In this document: one piece after another, positions 8,579-18,369 of the stretch
Layout of the letters: the number at the start of each line of letters is the position of its first letter
Numbering within the stretch: position 1 is the stretch's first letter
Source of the DNA: Comamonas sp.
Lineage (GTDB): Bacteria; Pseudomonadota; Gammaproteobacteria; Burkholderiales; Burkholderiaceae_C
Assembly: GCA_028690035.1 (NCBI GenBank)
Contig: JAQVCA010000008.1
Location: 81,829 to 145,828, forward strand
Reading direction: 5' to 3'
Length of the DNA: 64,000 nt
Position numbers and translations under genes: made by a program
Notes under the pieces: generated by a model
What the model saw: the letters and a program-made list of their open reading frames with translations, nothing else
What the model was told of the DNA's origin: nothing
Database searches by the model: none

Positions 8579-9058
8579 TTACAGCGGAGGGATGCGCAGC
8601 TTCTGGCCTGGGTAGATCTTGTCCGGATCACTCAGCATCGGCTTGTTGGCTTCAAAAATCACAGGGTATTTGTTGGCGTTGCCATAGTATTTTTTGGCAA
8701 TGGCGCTGAGCGTGTCCCCGCGCACCACATCGTGGTACTGTGCCTCGGGCTCGGGGGTGGTGACGCTCATCAGGTTGTCCACGCTCTGCACGTTGGCCAC
8801 ATTGCCGCAGCATAGCGTGACCTTTTCCTTGGCAGCCTGCGTGGGGGCGTTGCCCTGTACGGTGACTTTGCCCACGCTGCCATCAAAAGCCACCTGCAGG
8901 CCTTCAATCCCCAGATTCTGGGTCTGGATGTAGGCGGCAATGGCATCTGCGGCCTTGGCGTTCAGCGCCTCGGCACTGGGGGCAGCATCAGCGGCCTGGG
9001 CGTCCTTGCCGCCAAAGAGCTTTTCGCCCGCTTCCTTGATAAAGCTAAACAGACCCAT
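8579..9058 (-). CDS. kbp: BON and LysM domain protein (Kbp/YgaU-like)
   Basis: 159 aa, close to E. coli Kbp. AAAGGAG lies just before the ATG at 9058. Order: a short amphipathic start (MGLFSFIKEAGEKLFGG), a BON domain (about 35-95; VQGNAPTQAAKEKV.., NVQSVDNL) and a C-terminal LysM (about 105-158; YHDVVRGDTLSAIAKKYYGN, KIYPGQKLRIPPL). No signal peptide is seen, as in Kbp, which binds potassium in the cytoplasm. Function is inferred from the shared architecture; it stands alone between two terminated or divergent units. Confidence 0.8.
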   Translation of the reverse strand: MGLFSFIKEAGEKLFGGKDAQAADAAPSAEALNAKAADAIAAYIQTQNLGIEGLQVAFDGSVGKVTVQGNAPTQAAKEKVTLCCGNVANVQSVDNLMSVTTPEPEAQYHDVVRGDTLSAIAKKYYGNANKYPVIFEANKPMLSDPDKIYPGQKLRIPPL

Positions 9059-9113
9059 GGAATTGGCTCCTTTCTGATGGGTGACAAAAAAATAGCAGTC
9101 CACTGTAACGGCT

Positions 9114-9146
9114 ATTGGGGGCCTTGCTGCAGATAGGCGCCCCAAT
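9114..9146. promoter_or_regulatory. Inverted repeat between divergent kbp and coaX
   Basis: ATTGGGG (9114-9120) pairs with CCCCAAT (9140-9146); inner GGCC/GGC sequence may extend the stem. It lies in the 118-bp divergent intergenic region and could be an operator or a leader hairpin. Function unknown. Confidence 0.35.
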
Positions 9147-9176
9147 GGGGATAAAACTTCGCATAATCGCGCCCTT

Positions 9177-9971
9177 ATGACATTTCTGGCCATAGATATA
9201 GGCAACACCCGCTTGAAGTGGGCGATGTACGACGCTGCCCATCCGGGGGCCGCACTGCTGGGGCAGGGCGCCGAGTTCCTGGAACAGATCGAGCAATTGG
9301 CCGAAGGGCCGTGGGGCTGTTTGCCTGCGCCGCGCTGCATGCTGGGCTGCGCCGTGGCCAGTGAAAGCGCACGCCGTCGCGTGCACGAACAAATCGACCA
9401 AATGCTGGGCTGGGACTTTGCCCCGCAGTGGGTGGTGCCTTCTGCACACGAGGCCGGTGTGACCAACGGGTACGACCAGCCGCTGCGCCTGGGGGCCGAT
9501 CGCTGGGTCGCCATGATTGGCGCGCGCCACCGCATTTTGCAGCGCGGCAGCCCCCGGCCCGTGCTGGTGGTTATGGTGGGCACGGCGGTGACGGTGGATG
9601 CACTGGATGCCGAAGGACGCTTTTTGGGCGGCCTGATTCTGCCGGGCCACGGCATCATGCTGCGCGCGCTGGAGACCGGCACCGCCGGGTTGCATGTGCC
9701 CACCGGCGTTGTCACCCCTTTCCCCACCAATACCAGCGATGCGCTGACCAGCGGCGGCACTTATGCCATCGCCGGTGCGGTCGAGCGCATGTACCAGCAC
9801 CTGTACCTGCACTGCCGCATGGAGCCTGCCTGCATCATGGCCGGTGGTGCGGGCTGGAAAATGGTGCCCAGCATGACCCGGCCCTTTGAGCTGGTGGACA
9901 ACCTCGTGTTTGAAGGGCTGCTGGCCATGGCCGCGCAGCGCCAGGCACAGCAGGCGCCCTGCCCGGTATGA
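9177..9971 (+). CDS. coaX: Type III pantothenate kinase
   Basis: 264 aa, usual length for CoaX. The N-terminal ASKHA phosphate motif is [22 protein letters not shown], then a second Asp/Gly motif ([23 protein letters not shown]) and the C-terminal [12 protein letters not shown] complete the ASKHA fold. It phosphorylates pantothenate, the first step of CoA synthesis, in the cytoplasm. Often coaX sits beside birA; here it does not, and it diverges from kbp. The rhamnose genes begin 82 bases downstream and may be partly co-transcribed. Confidence 0.92.
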   Translation: MTFLAIDIGNTRLKWAMYDAAHPGAALLGQGAEFLEQIEQLAEGPWGCLPAPRCMLGCAVASESARRRVHEQIDQMLGWDFAPQWVVPSAHEAGVTNGYDQPLRLGADRWVAMIGARHRILQRGSPRPVLVVMVGTAVTVDALDAEGRFLGGLILPGHGIMLRALETGTAGLHVPTGVVTPFPTNTSDALTSGGTYAIAGAVERMYQHLYLHCRMEPACIMAGGAGWKMVPSMTRPFELVDNLVFEGLLAMAAQRQAQQAPCPV

Positions 9972-10052
9972 GTGCGCCTGCGTGCAACAGGAATACAACC
10001 CAGCAGCACCTGGCCTGATCCAGGCTGGGGGCTGCACCATCCAAGGAAACCC

Positions 10053-11117
10053 ATGATTTTGGTTACAGGCGGCGCAGGCTTTATTGGCGCCAATTTCGTT
10101 CTGGACTGGCTGGCGCACAGCGACGAGCCGGTGCTCAATCTGGACAAGCTCACCTACGCAGGCAACCTGCACAACCTGGACAGCCTGCAAGGCGATGCGC
10201 GCCACCTCTTTGTGCAGGGGGACATTGGCGACCGCGCACTGCTCGATCGCCTGCTGGCGCAGCACCAACCACGGGCCGTGCTGCATTTTGCCGCCGAGTC
10301 GCATGTGGACCGTTCCATCCACGGGCCCGAAGATTTCATCCAGACCAATGTGGTCGGAACTTTCAGGCTTTTAGAGGCTGTACGCCAATACTGGAGCGCG
10401 CTGCCAGCTACACAAAAAGAAGCGTTTCGCTTTCTGCATGTGAGCACGGACGAGGTCTATGGCACGCTCAGCCCCGACGAGCCCGCCTTTGCCGAGACGC
10501 ACCAGATCGAGCCCAACAGCCCCTACTCGGCCAGCAAGGCTGCCTCCGACCACCTGGTGCGTGCCTGGCACCACACCTACGGCCTGCCAGTCGTGACCAC
10601 CAATTGCAGCAACAACTACGGGCCGCTGCACTTTCCGGAAAAGCTCATTCCACTGGTCATCGTCAACGCCCTGGCGGGCAAGCCGCTGCCCATCTATGGC
10701 GATGGCCAGCAAGTGCGCGATTGGCTGTATGTGCGCGACCATTGCAGCGCCATTCGCCGCGTGCTGCAGGCTGGGCGCCTGGGCGAGGTGTACAACGTGG
10801 GCGGCTGGAACGAGCAGGCCAACATCGACATCGTGCACACCGTGTGCGCCCTGCTCGACGAGCTGCGCCCGCGTGCCGATGGCCAGCCCTATGCCGCGCA
10901 AATCACCTACGTGCAAGACCGCCCCGGCCACGACCGGCGCTACGCCATCGATGCGCGCAAGCTGGAGCGTGAGCTGGGCTGGAAACCGGCTGAAACCTTT
11001 GCCACCGGCATCCGCAAAACCGTGCAGTGGTACCTGGACCACCCCGAGTGGGTGGCCAATGTGCAAAGCGGTGCCTACCGCGCGTGGGTGGCCAAACAGT
11101 ACGAGGCCGTGCAGTGA
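10053..11117 (+). CDS. rfbB: dTDP-glucose 4,6-dehydratase
   Basis: 354 aa. The start is the ATG at 10053 with AAGGA upstream; an earlier GTG reading adds non-conserved residues. Rossmann motif [11 protein letters not shown] (about 5-15), the active-site stretch HVSTDEVYG, and the catalytic Tyr-Lys pair in [12 protein letters not shown]. It converts dTDP-glucose to the 4-keto-6-deoxy sugar, step 2 of dTDP-L-rhamnose synthesis. First gene of rfbBDAC. A short patch around 10355-10430 uses codons unlike the rest of the gene (TTA, GTA, ACA, CAA) and carries a repeat-arm-like sequence. Confidence 0.93.
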   Translation: MILVTGGAGFIGANFVLDWLAHSDEPVLNLDKLTYAGNLHNLDSLQGDARHLFVQGDIGDRALLDRLLAQHQPRAVLHFAAESHVDRSIHGPEDFIQTNVVGTFRLLEAVRQYWSALPATQKEAFRFLHVSTDEVYGTLSPDEPAFAETHQIEPNSPYSASKAASDHLVRAWHHTYGLPVVTTNCSNNYGPLHFPEKLIPLVIVNALAGKPLPIYGDGQQVRDWLYVRDHCSAIRRVLQAGRLGEVYNVGGWNEQANIDIVHTVCALLDELRPRADGQPYAAQITYVQDRPGHDRRYAIDARKLERELGWKPAETFATGIRKTVQWYLDHPEWVANVQSGAYRAWVAKQYEAVQ

Positions 11118-12004
11118 AAATTCTTCTGTTAGGCCAAAACGGCCAAGTCGGCTGGGAGTTGCAGCGCAGCCTGGCCGTGCTGGGCCAGGTCACCGCCCTG
11201 GACTACGACAGCGCCGAGCACTGTGGCGACTTCAGCAACCCACAGGGTGTCGCCGCAACGGTGCGCGCGCTGCAACCGGATGTGATCGTCAATGCTGCTG
11301 CCCACACGGCGGTGGACAAGGCCGAAAGCGAGCCCGAACTGGCACGCCTGCTCAACGCCACCACCCCCGGCGTGCTGGCTGAAGAAGCGGCGCGCCTGGG
11401 CGCATGGCTGATCCACTACAGCACCGACTACGTGTTCGATGGCAGCGGCGAGCGGCCCTGGGTGGAAACCGACGCCCCCGCGCCGCTCTCGGTGTATGGC
11501 CGCACCAAGCTGGAAGGCGAGCAGCTGATCCAGCAATCGGGCTGCCAGCACCTGATTTTGCGCACCAGCTGGGTGTATGCCGCACGCGGTGGCAACTTTG
11601 CCAAAACCATGCTGCGCCTGGCCCAGGAGCGCGAGCGCCTGACGGTGATCGACGACCAATGGGGCGCGCCCACCGGCGCCGACCTGCTGGCCGACGTCAC
11701 CGCGCATGCCATCGCCCATCTGCGCCAGCGCCCGCAGGATGGCGGCCTGTACCACTGCGTGGCCGCTGGCCAGACCAACTGGCACGCCTATGCCCGCTAT
11801 GTCATTGAACAAGCCCGCAGCCTGCGCCCCGAGCTGCCCATCCAGGTGCAAGAAATTGCCCCGGTGCCCACCAGCGCCTTTCCCACCCCGGCGCAGCGTC
11901 CGCACAACTCGCGCCTGGACACGCGCCAGCTGCAAACCACCTTCGGCCTGACGCTGCCGCATTGGCAACAAGGCGTGGCACGCATGCTGCGCGAGATTTT
12001 GTAA
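11114..12004 (+). CDS. rfbD: dTDP-4-dehydrorhamnose reductase
   Basis: 296 aa. The GTG at 11114 overlaps the rfbB stop by four bases, suggesting coupled translation, and places [16 protein letters not shown] at the N-terminus, the expected Rossmann motif. Further family motifs are [21 protein letters not shown] and [10 protein letters not shown] (catalytic Tyr-x3-Lys). It uses NAD(P)H to make dTDP-L-rhamnose, the last step of the pathway. A degenerate repeat separates it from rfbA. Confidence 0.92.
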   Translation: MKILLLGQNGQVGWELQRSLAVLGQVTALDYDSAEHCGDFSNPQGVAATVRALQPDVIVNAAAHTAVDKAESEPELARLLNATTPGVLAEEAARLGAWLIHYSTDYVFDGSGERPWVETDAPAPLSVYGRTKLEGEQLIQQSGCQHLILRTSWVYAARGGNFAKTMLRLAQERERLTVIDDQWGAPTGADLLADVTAHAIAHLRQRPQDGGLYHCVAAGQTNWHAYARYVIEQARSLRPELPIQVQEIAPVPTSAFPTPAQRPHNSRLDTRQLQTTFGLTLPHWQQGVARMLREIL

Positions 12005-12010
12005 CCGGGC

Positions 12011-12076
12011 CAAAATTTTATATAAAAACGGGCGCTAGCCCTTGCTGGATAAGCGCTAGCAGCTACTGATTTTGCA
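12011..12076. repeat. Degenerate half-copy of the nested repeat, between rfbD and rfbA
   Basis: GGCGCTAGCC (12031-12040) and AAGCGCTAGCAGCTAC (12051-12066) in an AT-rich setting match the arm pattern of the fuller copies, but the TTTCAG/CTGAAA inner stem is missing. The short form leaves a GGCGCTAGC/GCGCTAG pairing. It lies inside an operon, so it may tune rfbA expression rather than terminate. Confidence 0.55.
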
Positions 12077-12092
12077 TATCTTCTGAACCACT

Positions 12093-12980
12093 ATGACCGC
12101 ACCACGCAAAGGCATCATCCTGGCCGGAGGCTCGGGCACGCGCCTGCACCCCGCCACCCTGGCCATCAGCAAACAACTGCTGCCGGTGTACGACAAGCCC
12201 ATGATTTACTACCCGCTCAGCACCCTGATGCTGGCGGGCATGCGCGACATTCTCATCATCAGCACGCCCCAGGACACCCCGCGCTTTGAACAACTGCTGG
12301 GCGATGGCAGCCAGTGGGGCCTGAACCTGCAGTACGCCGTGCAACCCAGCCCGGACGGCCTGGCGCAAGCCTTTGTGATTGGCGAGCAATTTTTGAATGG
12401 CGCGCCCAGCGCCCTGGTGTTGGGCGACAACATCTTCTACGGCCACAGCCTGCAGCCGTTGCTGCAGCGCGCCGACACCCAGCGCCAGGGCGCCACGGTG
12501 TTTGCCTACCACGTGCAAGACCCTGAGCGCTATGGCGTGGCCGAGTTCGACGCGCAGGGCAGGGTGCTCAGCCTGGAAGAAAAGCCGCAGCAGCCCAAAT
12601 CCAACTACGCCGTCACTGGCCTGTACTTCTACGACAGCCAAGTGGTCGAGCTGGCCAAGGCGCTGCAGCCCTCGCCGCGCGGTGAGCTGGAAATCACCGA
12701 TCTGAACAAGCTGTACCTGCAGCAAGGCCAGCTCAATGTGCAACTGATGGGCCGGGGCTACGCCTGGCTGGACACCGGCACGCACGACAGCCTGCTGGAG
12801 GCGGGCCAGTTCATCGCCACCATCGAGCAGCGCCAGGGCCTGAAAGTGGCCTGCCCCGAAGAAATCGCCTGGCGCAACCACTGGATCGATGCCGAGCAAG
12901 TCCAGCGCTTGGCCCAGCCGCTGCTGAAAAACGGCTACGGCCAGTACCTGCTGCGCTGCCTGCAAGGAGGTGTGCGATGA
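12093..12980 (+). CDS. rfbA: Glucose-1-phosphate thymidylyltransferase
   Basis: 295 aa, standard for RmlA. Nucleotide-binding motif [11 protein letters not shown] near residue 11, [15 protein letters not shown], the metal/substrate motif LGDNIFYGH, and [19 protein letters not shown]. It makes dTDP-glucose from dTTP and glucose-1-phosphate, step 1 of the pathway, and is the usual feedback point for dTDP-rhamnose. Its stop overlaps the start of rfbC by four bases. Confidence 0.94.
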   Translation: MTAPRKGIILAGGSGTRLHPATLAISKQLLPVYDKPMIYYPLSTLMLAGMRDILIISTPQDTPRFEQLLGDGSQWGLNLQYAVQPSPDGLAQAFVIGEQFLNGAPSALVLGDNIFYGHSLQPLLQRADTQRQGATVFAYHVQDPERYGVAEFDAQGRVLSLEEKPQQPKSNYAVTGLYFYDSQVVELAKALQPSPRGELEITDLNKLYLQQGQLNVQLMGRGYAWLDTGTHDSLLEAGQFIATIEQRQGLKVACPEEIAWRNHWIDAEQVQRLAQPLLKNGYGQYLLRCLQGGVR

Positions 12981-13534
12981 ACGTCACGCCCACAGCCATC
13001 CCCGACGTGCTGGTGCTTGAACCCAAAGTGTTTGGCGATGCACGCGGATTTTTTACCGAAAGCTTCAACCAGCAGGCCTTTGATGCGGCCACCGGTAGCC
13101 AGTACACGTTCGTGCAAGACAACCACAGCCGCTCCAGCCAAGGCGTGCTGCGCGGCCTGCACTACCAGCTGCCGCCCCATGCCCAGGGCAAGCTGGTGCG
13201 CGTGGTGCGTGGCGCGGTGTGGGATGTGGCCGTGGACATTCGCCCCGGCTCGCCCACCTTTGGCCAGTGGGTGGCTGAAACCCTGACCGAGGACAACCAC
13301 AAACAGCTGTGGCTGCCCCCGGGCTTTGCGCACGGCTTTGTGGTGCTCAGCGACAGCGCCGACTTTTTGTACAAGACCACGGCCTACTACGCGCCCGAGT
13401 GCGACCGTGGCATTCGCTGGGACGATCCCGAACTGGCCATCGCCTGGCCCCAGGTGGCAGGTGGCTACCTGCTGTCCGAGAAAGACCAGCGCCAGCCCCT
13501 GCTGGCCCAGGCACAGTTGCCACCGGCGCTCTGA
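12977..13534 (+). CDS. rfbC: dTDP-4-dehydrorhamnose 3,5-epimerase
   Basis: 185 aa cupin-fold epimerase. The ATG at 12977 overlaps rfbA (ATGA). Motifs: [36 protein letters not shown] with the catalytic His, and [14 protein letters not shown]. It inverts C3 and C5 of the keto sugar before reduction by RfbD. It completes the four-gene rhamnose set; no glycosyltransferase follows, so the consuming pathway (O-antigen, capsule or glycolipid) lies elsewhere. Confidence 0.93.
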   Translation: MNVTPTAIPDVLVLEPKVFGDARGFFTESFNQQAFDAATGSQYTFVQDNHSRSSQGVLRGLHYQLPPHAQGKLVRVVRGAVWDVAVDIRPGSPTFGQWVAETLTEDNHKQLWLPPGFAHGFVVLSDSADFLYKTTAYYAPECDRGIRWDDPELAIAWPQVAGGYLLSEKDQRQPLLAQAQLPPAL

Positions 13535-13543
13535 CCGCCGCGC

Positions 13544-13568
13544 GCGGCCCCGATGCGCCCGGGGCCGC
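13544..13568 (+). terminator. Strong GC hairpin after rfbC
   Basis: GCGGCCCC (13544-13551) pairs perfectly with GGGGCCGC (13561-13568), 10 bases past the rfbC stop. There is no T-run, so it is a 3'-end hairpin candidate rather than a textbook terminator. Confidence 0.5.
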
Positions 13569-13576
13569 TCCACGCC

Positions 13577-13603
13577 CTTGAAAAGCCCCGCACCACCCCT
13601 AAC
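13577..13603 (+). promoter_or_regulatory. Sigma-32 (heat-shock) promoter of htpG
   Basis: CTTGAAA (13577-13583), 12-base spacer, CCCCTAAC (13596-13603). This closely matches the RpoH consensus CTTGAAA-N11-15-CCCCATNT, and htpG is a classic RpoH target. Start of transcription would be near 13610. Confidence 0.7.
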
Positions 13604-13614
13604 TGCAGCGGCGT

Positions 13615-13641
13615 TGCCGACGCAGGGTCGGTGCTTTTTTT
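13615..13641 (+). terminator. Terminator-like hairpin between the htpG promoter and start codon
   Basis: CCGAC (13617-13621) pairs with GTCGG (13627-13631), with flanking GC, followed by TGC and seven T. It could finish rfbC read-through, but it also lies inside the predicted htpG leader, about 20 bases before the start codon, and might attenuate or time htpG. Confidence 0.6.
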
Positions 13642-13659
13642 GCTGTGGACAGACACCTC

Positions 13660-15612
13660 ATGAGTAAACACACCCATTCCTTTCAGGCAGAAGTGGCACA
13701 ACTGCTGCACCTGGTGACGCATTCGCTGTACTCCAACCCCGAAATCTTCCTGCGCGAGCTGATCTCCAACGCCTCCGATGCGTGCGACAAACTGCGCTTT
13801 GAAGCCTTGAACGACAGCAGCCTGTACGGCGACCAGCCCAACCTGGAAGTGCGCCTGGCGTTCGACAAAGAGGCCAAAACGCTGACCATCACCGACACCG
13901 GCATCGGCATGAGCCAGCAAGAAGCCATCGACCACCTGGGCACTATTGCCAAGAGCGGCACCAAGGCGTTCATGGAGCAGCTCTCGGGTGATCAAAAATC
14001 GGATGCCCAGCTGATTGGCCAATTTGGCGTGGGCTTTTATTCCGGCTTTATCGTGGCCGACAAAATCACCGTGGAATCGCGCCGCGCGGGCCTGCCCGAG
14101 ACTGAAGGCGTGCGCTGGACGAGCAGCGGCACGGGCGACTTTGAGGTGGAAACCATCACCCGCCCGCAACGCGGCACCAGCGTCATCTTGCACCTGCGCG
14201 ATGACCAGCAAGAGTTTCTGAACGCTTGGAAACTCAAATCGCTGGTGAGCAAATACTCCGACCACATCAGCCTGCCCATCCTGATGGAAAAGGAAGAGTG
14301 GAAAGAAAGCGAAAAAGAGGGCGAGCCTGGCGCCATGGTGAAAACCGGCGAGTGGGAAACCGTGAACAAGGCCAGCGCCCTGTGGACGCGCGCCAAAAAA
14401 GACATCACCACCGAGCAGTACCAAGAGTTCTACAAAAGCATCAGCCACGACCACGAAGACCCGCTGGCCTGGGCGCACAACCGCGTGGAAGGCAACAGCG
14501 AGTACACGCAGCTGCTCTACATCCCGGCCAAGGCCCCGTTTGACCTGTACACCCGCGACAAGCACGCGGGCATCAAGCTGTACGTCAAGCGCGTGTTCAT
14601 CATGGACGATGCCGAGGCGCTCATGCCGCAGTACCTGCGCTTTGTGAAGGGCGTGATCGACTCGGCCGACCTGCCGCTGAACGTCAGCCGTGAACTGCTG
14701 CAAGAAAGCCGCGACGTGCGCCTGATCCGCGACGGCTCGGTCAAGCGCGTGCTTTCCATGCTGGAAGACCTGGCCAAGCACGACAAGCACGAAGCCGCTG
14801 CCGAAGGCACCGATGGCGTGACCGATGTGGTCAGCGAAGAAGACAAGGCCAAAGAAGGCAAATACAGCAAGTTCTACGCCGAGTTTGGCGCGGTGCTGAA
14901 AGAAGGCCTGGGTGAAGACTTTGGCAACCGCGAACGCATTGCCAAGCTGCTGCGCTTTGCCTCGACCAGCAGCGACACGCCCAGCGTGGGCTTTGCCGAC
15001 TACAAGGCGCGCATGAAAGAGGGCCAAGAAGCCATCTACTACATCACCGCCGACACCCTGGCCGCCGCCAAAAACAGCCCGCAGCTGGAAGTGTTCAAGA
15101 AAAAGGGCATTGAAGTGCTCTTGATGACCGACCGCGTGGACGAGTGGGCGCTGAACTACCTGCAAGACTTTGACGGCACGCCGCTGCAAAGCGTGGCCAA
15201 GGGCGCGGTCGATTTGGGCAAGCTGCAAGACGAAGCCGAGAAAAAAGCCGCCGAAGAAGCCGCCGAAACCTTCAAGCCCGTGCTGGCCAAGCTCAAAGAA
15301 GCTCTGAAAGACAAGGCCGAAGACGTGCGCGTGACCACCCGCCTGGTCGATTCGCCCGCCTGCCTGGTGGTGCAAGACGACGGCATGAGCACGCAGCTGG
15401 CCCGTATGCTCAAGCAAGCCGGCCAAAAAGCGCCCGACACCAAACCCGTGCTGGAAGTGAATGCCGAGCACCCGCTGGTGAAAAAACTCGACGGCAGCGT
15501 GCATTTCCACGACCTGGCGCACATCTTGTTCGACCAGGCCCTGCTGGCCGAAGGCGGCCAACTGGAAGACCCCGCCGCCTACGTCAAACGCGTGAACGCG
15601 CTGCTGGCCTAA
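13660..15612 (+). CDS. htpG: Molecular chaperone HtpG (Hsp90)
   Basis: 650 aa, normal for bacterial Hsp90. N-terminal GHKL ATPase: [30 protein letters not shown] and [11 protein letters not shown]. The middle domain carries the catalytic-loop Arg region ([20 protein letters not shown]), and the C-terminal dimerisation domain ends NALLA. I start it at ATG 13660 ([11 protein letters not shown]); a GTG 15 bases earlier is possible, and neither has a strong ribosome-binding site. It folds client proteins in the cytoplasm, especially under heat. Confidence 0.95.
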   Translation: MSKHTHSFQAEVAQLLHLVTHSLYSNPEIFLRELISNASDACDKLRFEALNDSSLYGDQPNLEVRLAFDKEAKTLTITDTGIGMSQQEAIDHLGTIAKSGTKAFMEQLSGDQKSDAQLIGQFGVGFYSGFIVADKITVESRRAGLPETEGVRWTSSGTGDFEVETITRPQRGTSVILHLRDDQQEFLNAWKLKSLVSKYSDHISLPILMEKEEWKESEKEGEPGAMVKTGEWETVNKASALWTRAKKDITTEQYQEFYKSISHDHEDPLAWAHNRVEGNSEYTQLLYIPAKAPFDLYTRDKHAGIKLYVKRVFIMDDAEALMPQYLRFVKGVIDSADLPLNVSRELLQESRDVRLIRDGSVKRVLSMLEDLAKHDKHEAAAEGTDGVTDVVSEEDKAKEGKYSKFYAEFGAVLKEGLGEDFGNRERIAKLLRFASTSSDTPSVGFADYKARMKEGQEAIYYITADTLAAAKNSPQLEVFKKKGIEVLLMTDRVDEWALNYLQDFDGTPLQSVAKGAVDLGKLQDEAEKKAAEEAAETFKPVLAKLKEALKDKAEDVRVTTRLVDSPACLVVQDDGMSTQLARMLKQAGQKAPDTKPVLEVNAEHPLVKKLDGSVHFHDLAHILFDQALLAEGGQLEDPAAYVKRVNALLA

Positions 15613-15635
15613 ACTGCGCAGCCTAGCGCCACAAG

Positions 15636-15662
15636 ACCCTGCCCCAGTGGCAGGGTTTTTTT
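15636..15662 (+). terminator. Terminator of htpG
   Basis: ACCCTGCC (15636-15643) pairs with GGCAGGGT (15649-15656) and continues into seven T. A textbook intrinsic terminator 24 bases past the htpG stop. Confidence 0.92.
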
Positions 15663-15688
15663 ATGTCCGTCTTTGGGAGTCCGCAACG

Positions 15689-16654
15689 ATGAGCGATTCA
15701 ATCTACGACGTGGTACATCGCTATGGGCTGGATCGTGCCCAGGCAGCGCAGCTGTGGGACAGCGCCGCCGCGCCGCCGCCCGCGCAATGGCCCCAGCGGC
15801 TGTGGCGCATCTTGGCGTGGGTGTCCGCCTTGCTGCTGGGTGCGGGTCTGATTTTTTGGGTGGCGGCGCAATGGCCGCAGCAAACGCGCCTGTTCAAGCT
15901 CTACCTGCTGCAGGCGGCGGTGGCCGTGCCGGTGCTGGGGGCCTTGTGTCTGCCACGGGTGCGGGCTGCGGCTTTGGTGCTGGCCACCTTGGCCCTGGGT
16001 GCTTTGCTGGCCTTTGTGGGGCAAACCTACCAGACCGGTGCCGATGCCTGGCAGCTGTTTGCCACCTGGGCAGCGCTGGCCTGGCTGTGGGTACTGGTGG
16101 CGCGCAACGGTCTGCTGTGGGCGCTGTGGTGGTGTATCGCCGCTGCCGGGCTGGCGTTGTGGCAGGGGACGGGCCATGCATGGGCAGCGCTGGCGCATGC
16201 CCAGCCCCCGACTTGGCAGCACCACGCCAGCTTTTTACTGCCTTGGCTGGCGCTGTGGCTGGGACCATTGGCTTTGCCCAGGCTGGGGCCAGTGGCCGTG
16301 CCCAGCGCACCGATTGCGCGCGTGTTGGGTGCCGGTGCAGCGCTGCTGGCGTGGACCAGCTACGCCTGCTCGGCGGTGCTGGTGCACGGTGGCATGCCGC
16401 TCCCGTGGCTGGGTGGCTGCCTGGGGGTGGCGCTGGTAGCGTGGCAGGCTTGGCGCTGGCGCCAGATGCTGGTACTGAGCCTGGCGCTGCTGGCGGCCAA
16501 CATCTTGTGGCTGACCTGGGTGGGGCGCAACGTGCTCGATGGTGCGGGACTCGGTGAGCAGCTGGCCTTCCCGCTGCTCACGCTGCTGACGGCCGCCAGT
16601 GTGGGGTGGAGTGCGCATTGGCTTTATCGCCTGCAAAAGGAGGGTGCAGCATGA
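15689..16654 (+). CDS. DUF2157 multi-pass membrane protein
   Basis: 321 aa from ATG 15689 (GGGAG upstream). The N-terminal 40 residues are soluble (MSDSIYDVVHRYGLDRAQAAQLWD), followed by about eight hydrophobic segments rich in Leu/Ala/Trp with short loops (for example WRILAWVSALLLGAGLIFWVAAQW). This matches DUF2157 inner-membrane proteins, whose role is not known. It is translationally coupled (ATGA overlap) to a DUF4401/GDYXXLXY protein and, through that, to the copper ATPase. Confidence 0.75.
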   Translation: MSDSIYDVVHRYGLDRAQAAQLWDSAAAPPPAQWPQRLWRILAWVSALLLGAGLIFWVAAQWPQQTRLFKLYLLQAAVAVPVLGALCLPRVRAAALVLATLALGALLAFVGQTYQTGADAWQLFATWAALAWLWVLVARNGLLWALWWCIAAAGLALWQGTGHAWAALAHAQPPTWQHHASFLLPWLALWLGPLALPRLGPVAVPSAPIARVLGAGAALLAWTSYACSAVLVHGGMPLPWLGGCLGVALVAWQAWRWRQMLVLSLALLAANILWLTWVGRNVLDGAGLGEQLAFPLLTLLTAASVGWSAHWLYRLQKEGAA

Positions 16655-18369
16655 GCGTTCCTGAAAAATCGATTCCGACGTCGTGGTGGGCACGCGCCCA
16701 AGCCTTGGGGTTATTGCCTGCAGGGGCCACGTCACCGGTCAGCGCGCCCAGCCCATCGTGGGTGGTGCTGGGCCTGAGTTTCATGGGCGCCCAGCTGGTG
16801 CTGTGGCCGCTGTTGGGCACGTTGCTGGCGGTGTTTGGCGAAGCGGTACTGCACGGCGCAGGCGCTGCGCTGGCCAGTGTGGCGCTGGCCTGTGCCGGCC
16901 TGTGGCTGTTGCGTCACAGCCGCCTACTGTTTGTGGATCAGATGGGGCTGAGCCTGCTGCTGGCTGCACAGATGCTGTGGTTGCTGGCAGGTGTTTTGTG
17001 GCTGGATGCCCCTTGGTGGCTGGTGGTGCTCAGCCTGCTGCTACAGCAATTGCTGCTGCTGTGGTGCTGTCCCACGCCGTGGGTGCAGCGCTTGCTGGGC
17101 TTGCAGGCCAGTTGGTCGCTGCTGACGCTGCCCTCATGGTCGTGGTGGCTGGGCGCTAGTTCGTCCAGCAACACGGTGGAGTGGATGCTGAACCATTGGC
17201 CTCAGCATGTGCTGCCATTGGCGCTGCTGTGGGCGTTGTGGGCACACCAGCAGGGGCGTTGGCTCACCTTGCGCAGAGCGGCCACGCTGCAGGCCTTGGC
17301 CGATGGGGCCGTGGTGGGCCTGTTGCTGGCGCTGGCGGTGGGCAGCGGGTTGTGCAAGCGCATGCTCGGCTGGGAGGCTCCCGGCTCGGCCGATATGGCA
17401 CAGGCCGGGCAAGCTGTGCTGTGGTCGCTGGGCTGGGGCACCGCCGTGCAAGTGGCCGTGGTGGTGCTGTCGGCGTGGTGGCTGCAACGGCGCTGGCAGG
17501 TCCAAGGGCGTGCCCGCCACTTGCTGGGGTTGGTGTACCTCGCCGCTGCGCTGTCTTGCTGGGGCGTTCCCCACATGGGCAGCATCACCGTGGTGGCCAC
17601 CGTGGCAGCGGCCACAGCACGCTGGCGCACGCTGTGGCTGGCCGGACTGGTGCTGTTGCTGGAGTTGGGGCATTTCTACTACGCCTTGCAATGGCCGCTG
17701 CAGGACAAAGCACTGGCGCTGGCCCTGCTGGGCGCAGGTATGGCGTTGGCGGTGTGGTGGTTGCGCGTGCCCGCAGATCGGGCCGATCACCCCGATGGGC
17801 CTGCCACGGCGGCGCCGGGCCTGCCACCGCGCGTGACGGCGCTGGTGGTGCTGGCCACAGCCATGGTGGCGCTGGGGCTGGTACACCACGATGCGCGGCG
17901 CAAAGAAACGGTGTTGCTCCAAGGCCAGCAGGTGTTCATGCCTCTGGTGCCCCGCGATCCGCGTTCGCTGCTGCAGGGCGACTACATGGCGCTGCGTTTT
18001 GCCTATCCCGATAGCGTGCGCGCCGCGCTGCAGCAACAGCCCGCAACCACGCGCCGCGTGCTGGCACTGGCCGAGCTGGACGCGCGTGGCGTGGCCCGCA
18101 TCGTGCGCCTGGCCCTGCCCGACGAGCAGCCCGCCGCAGGGCATGTGCTGCTGCCGTTGCAGCGCCTGAAAGGCGAATGGGTGGTGGTGACGGATGCGTT
18201 CTTTTTCCCCGAAGGGCAGGGCCAGCCCCTGGCCACCGCCCAATTTGGCGCGTTTCGCCTCCTGCCCGATGGCCAGGCGTTGCTGGCCGGTTTGGCCGAT
18301 GCCAATCTGCAGCCGGTGCTGCCAGCGCCGGTGCCCAAAACCACAATGCCACCTAGGAGCGCTCCATGA
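16651..18369 (+). CDS. DUF4401 / GDYXXLXY-domain membrane protein
   Basis: 572 aa. The start at 16651 overlaps the upstream gene by four bases and has AGGAGGG nearby. The first 400 residues hold about ten transmembrane segments (DUF4401-like). After a last helix ([17 protein letters not shown]) comes an extracytoplasmic domain containing [11 protein letters not shown], the GDYXXLXY motif, and [23 protein letters not shown]. In many bacteria the GDYXXLXY part is a separate small protein; here it is joined to DUF4401. Biochemical role unknown; the stop overlaps copA by four bases, so a link with metal handling is possible but unproven. Confidence 0.7.
   Translation: MSVPEKSIPTSWWARAQALGLLPAGATSPVSAPSPSWVVLGLSFMGAQLVLWPLLGTLLAVFGEAVLHGAGAALASVALACAGLWLLRHSRLLFVDQMGLSLLLAAQMLWLLAGVLWLDAPWWLVVLSLLLQQLLLLWCCPTPWVQRLLGLQASWSLLTLPSWSWWLGASSSSNTVEWMLNHWPQHVLPLALLWALWAHQQGRWLTLRRAATLQALADGAVVGLLLALAVGSGLCKRMLGWEAPGSADMAQAGQAVLWSLGWGTAVQVAVVVLSAWWLQRRWQVQGRARHLLGLVYLAAALSCWGVPHMGSITVVATVAAATARWRTLWLAGLVLLLELGHFYYALQWPLQDKALALALLGAGMALAVWWLRVPADRADHPDGPATAAPGLPPRVTALVVLATAMVALGLVHHDARRKETVLLQGQQVFMPLVPRDPRSLLQGDYMALRFAYPDSVRAALQQQPATTRRVLALAELDARGVARIVRLALPDEQPAAGHVLLPLQRLKGEWVVVTDAFFFPEGQGQPLATAQFGAFRLLPDGQALLAGLADANLQPVLPAPVPKTTMPPRSAP

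Noticed and set aside
13465..15561. A 698-codon open frame antisense to htpG
   Set aside because: High-GC coding bias leaves long open frames on the opposite strand; it is rich in His/Gln/Arg/Leu with no family features, and htpG is certain.
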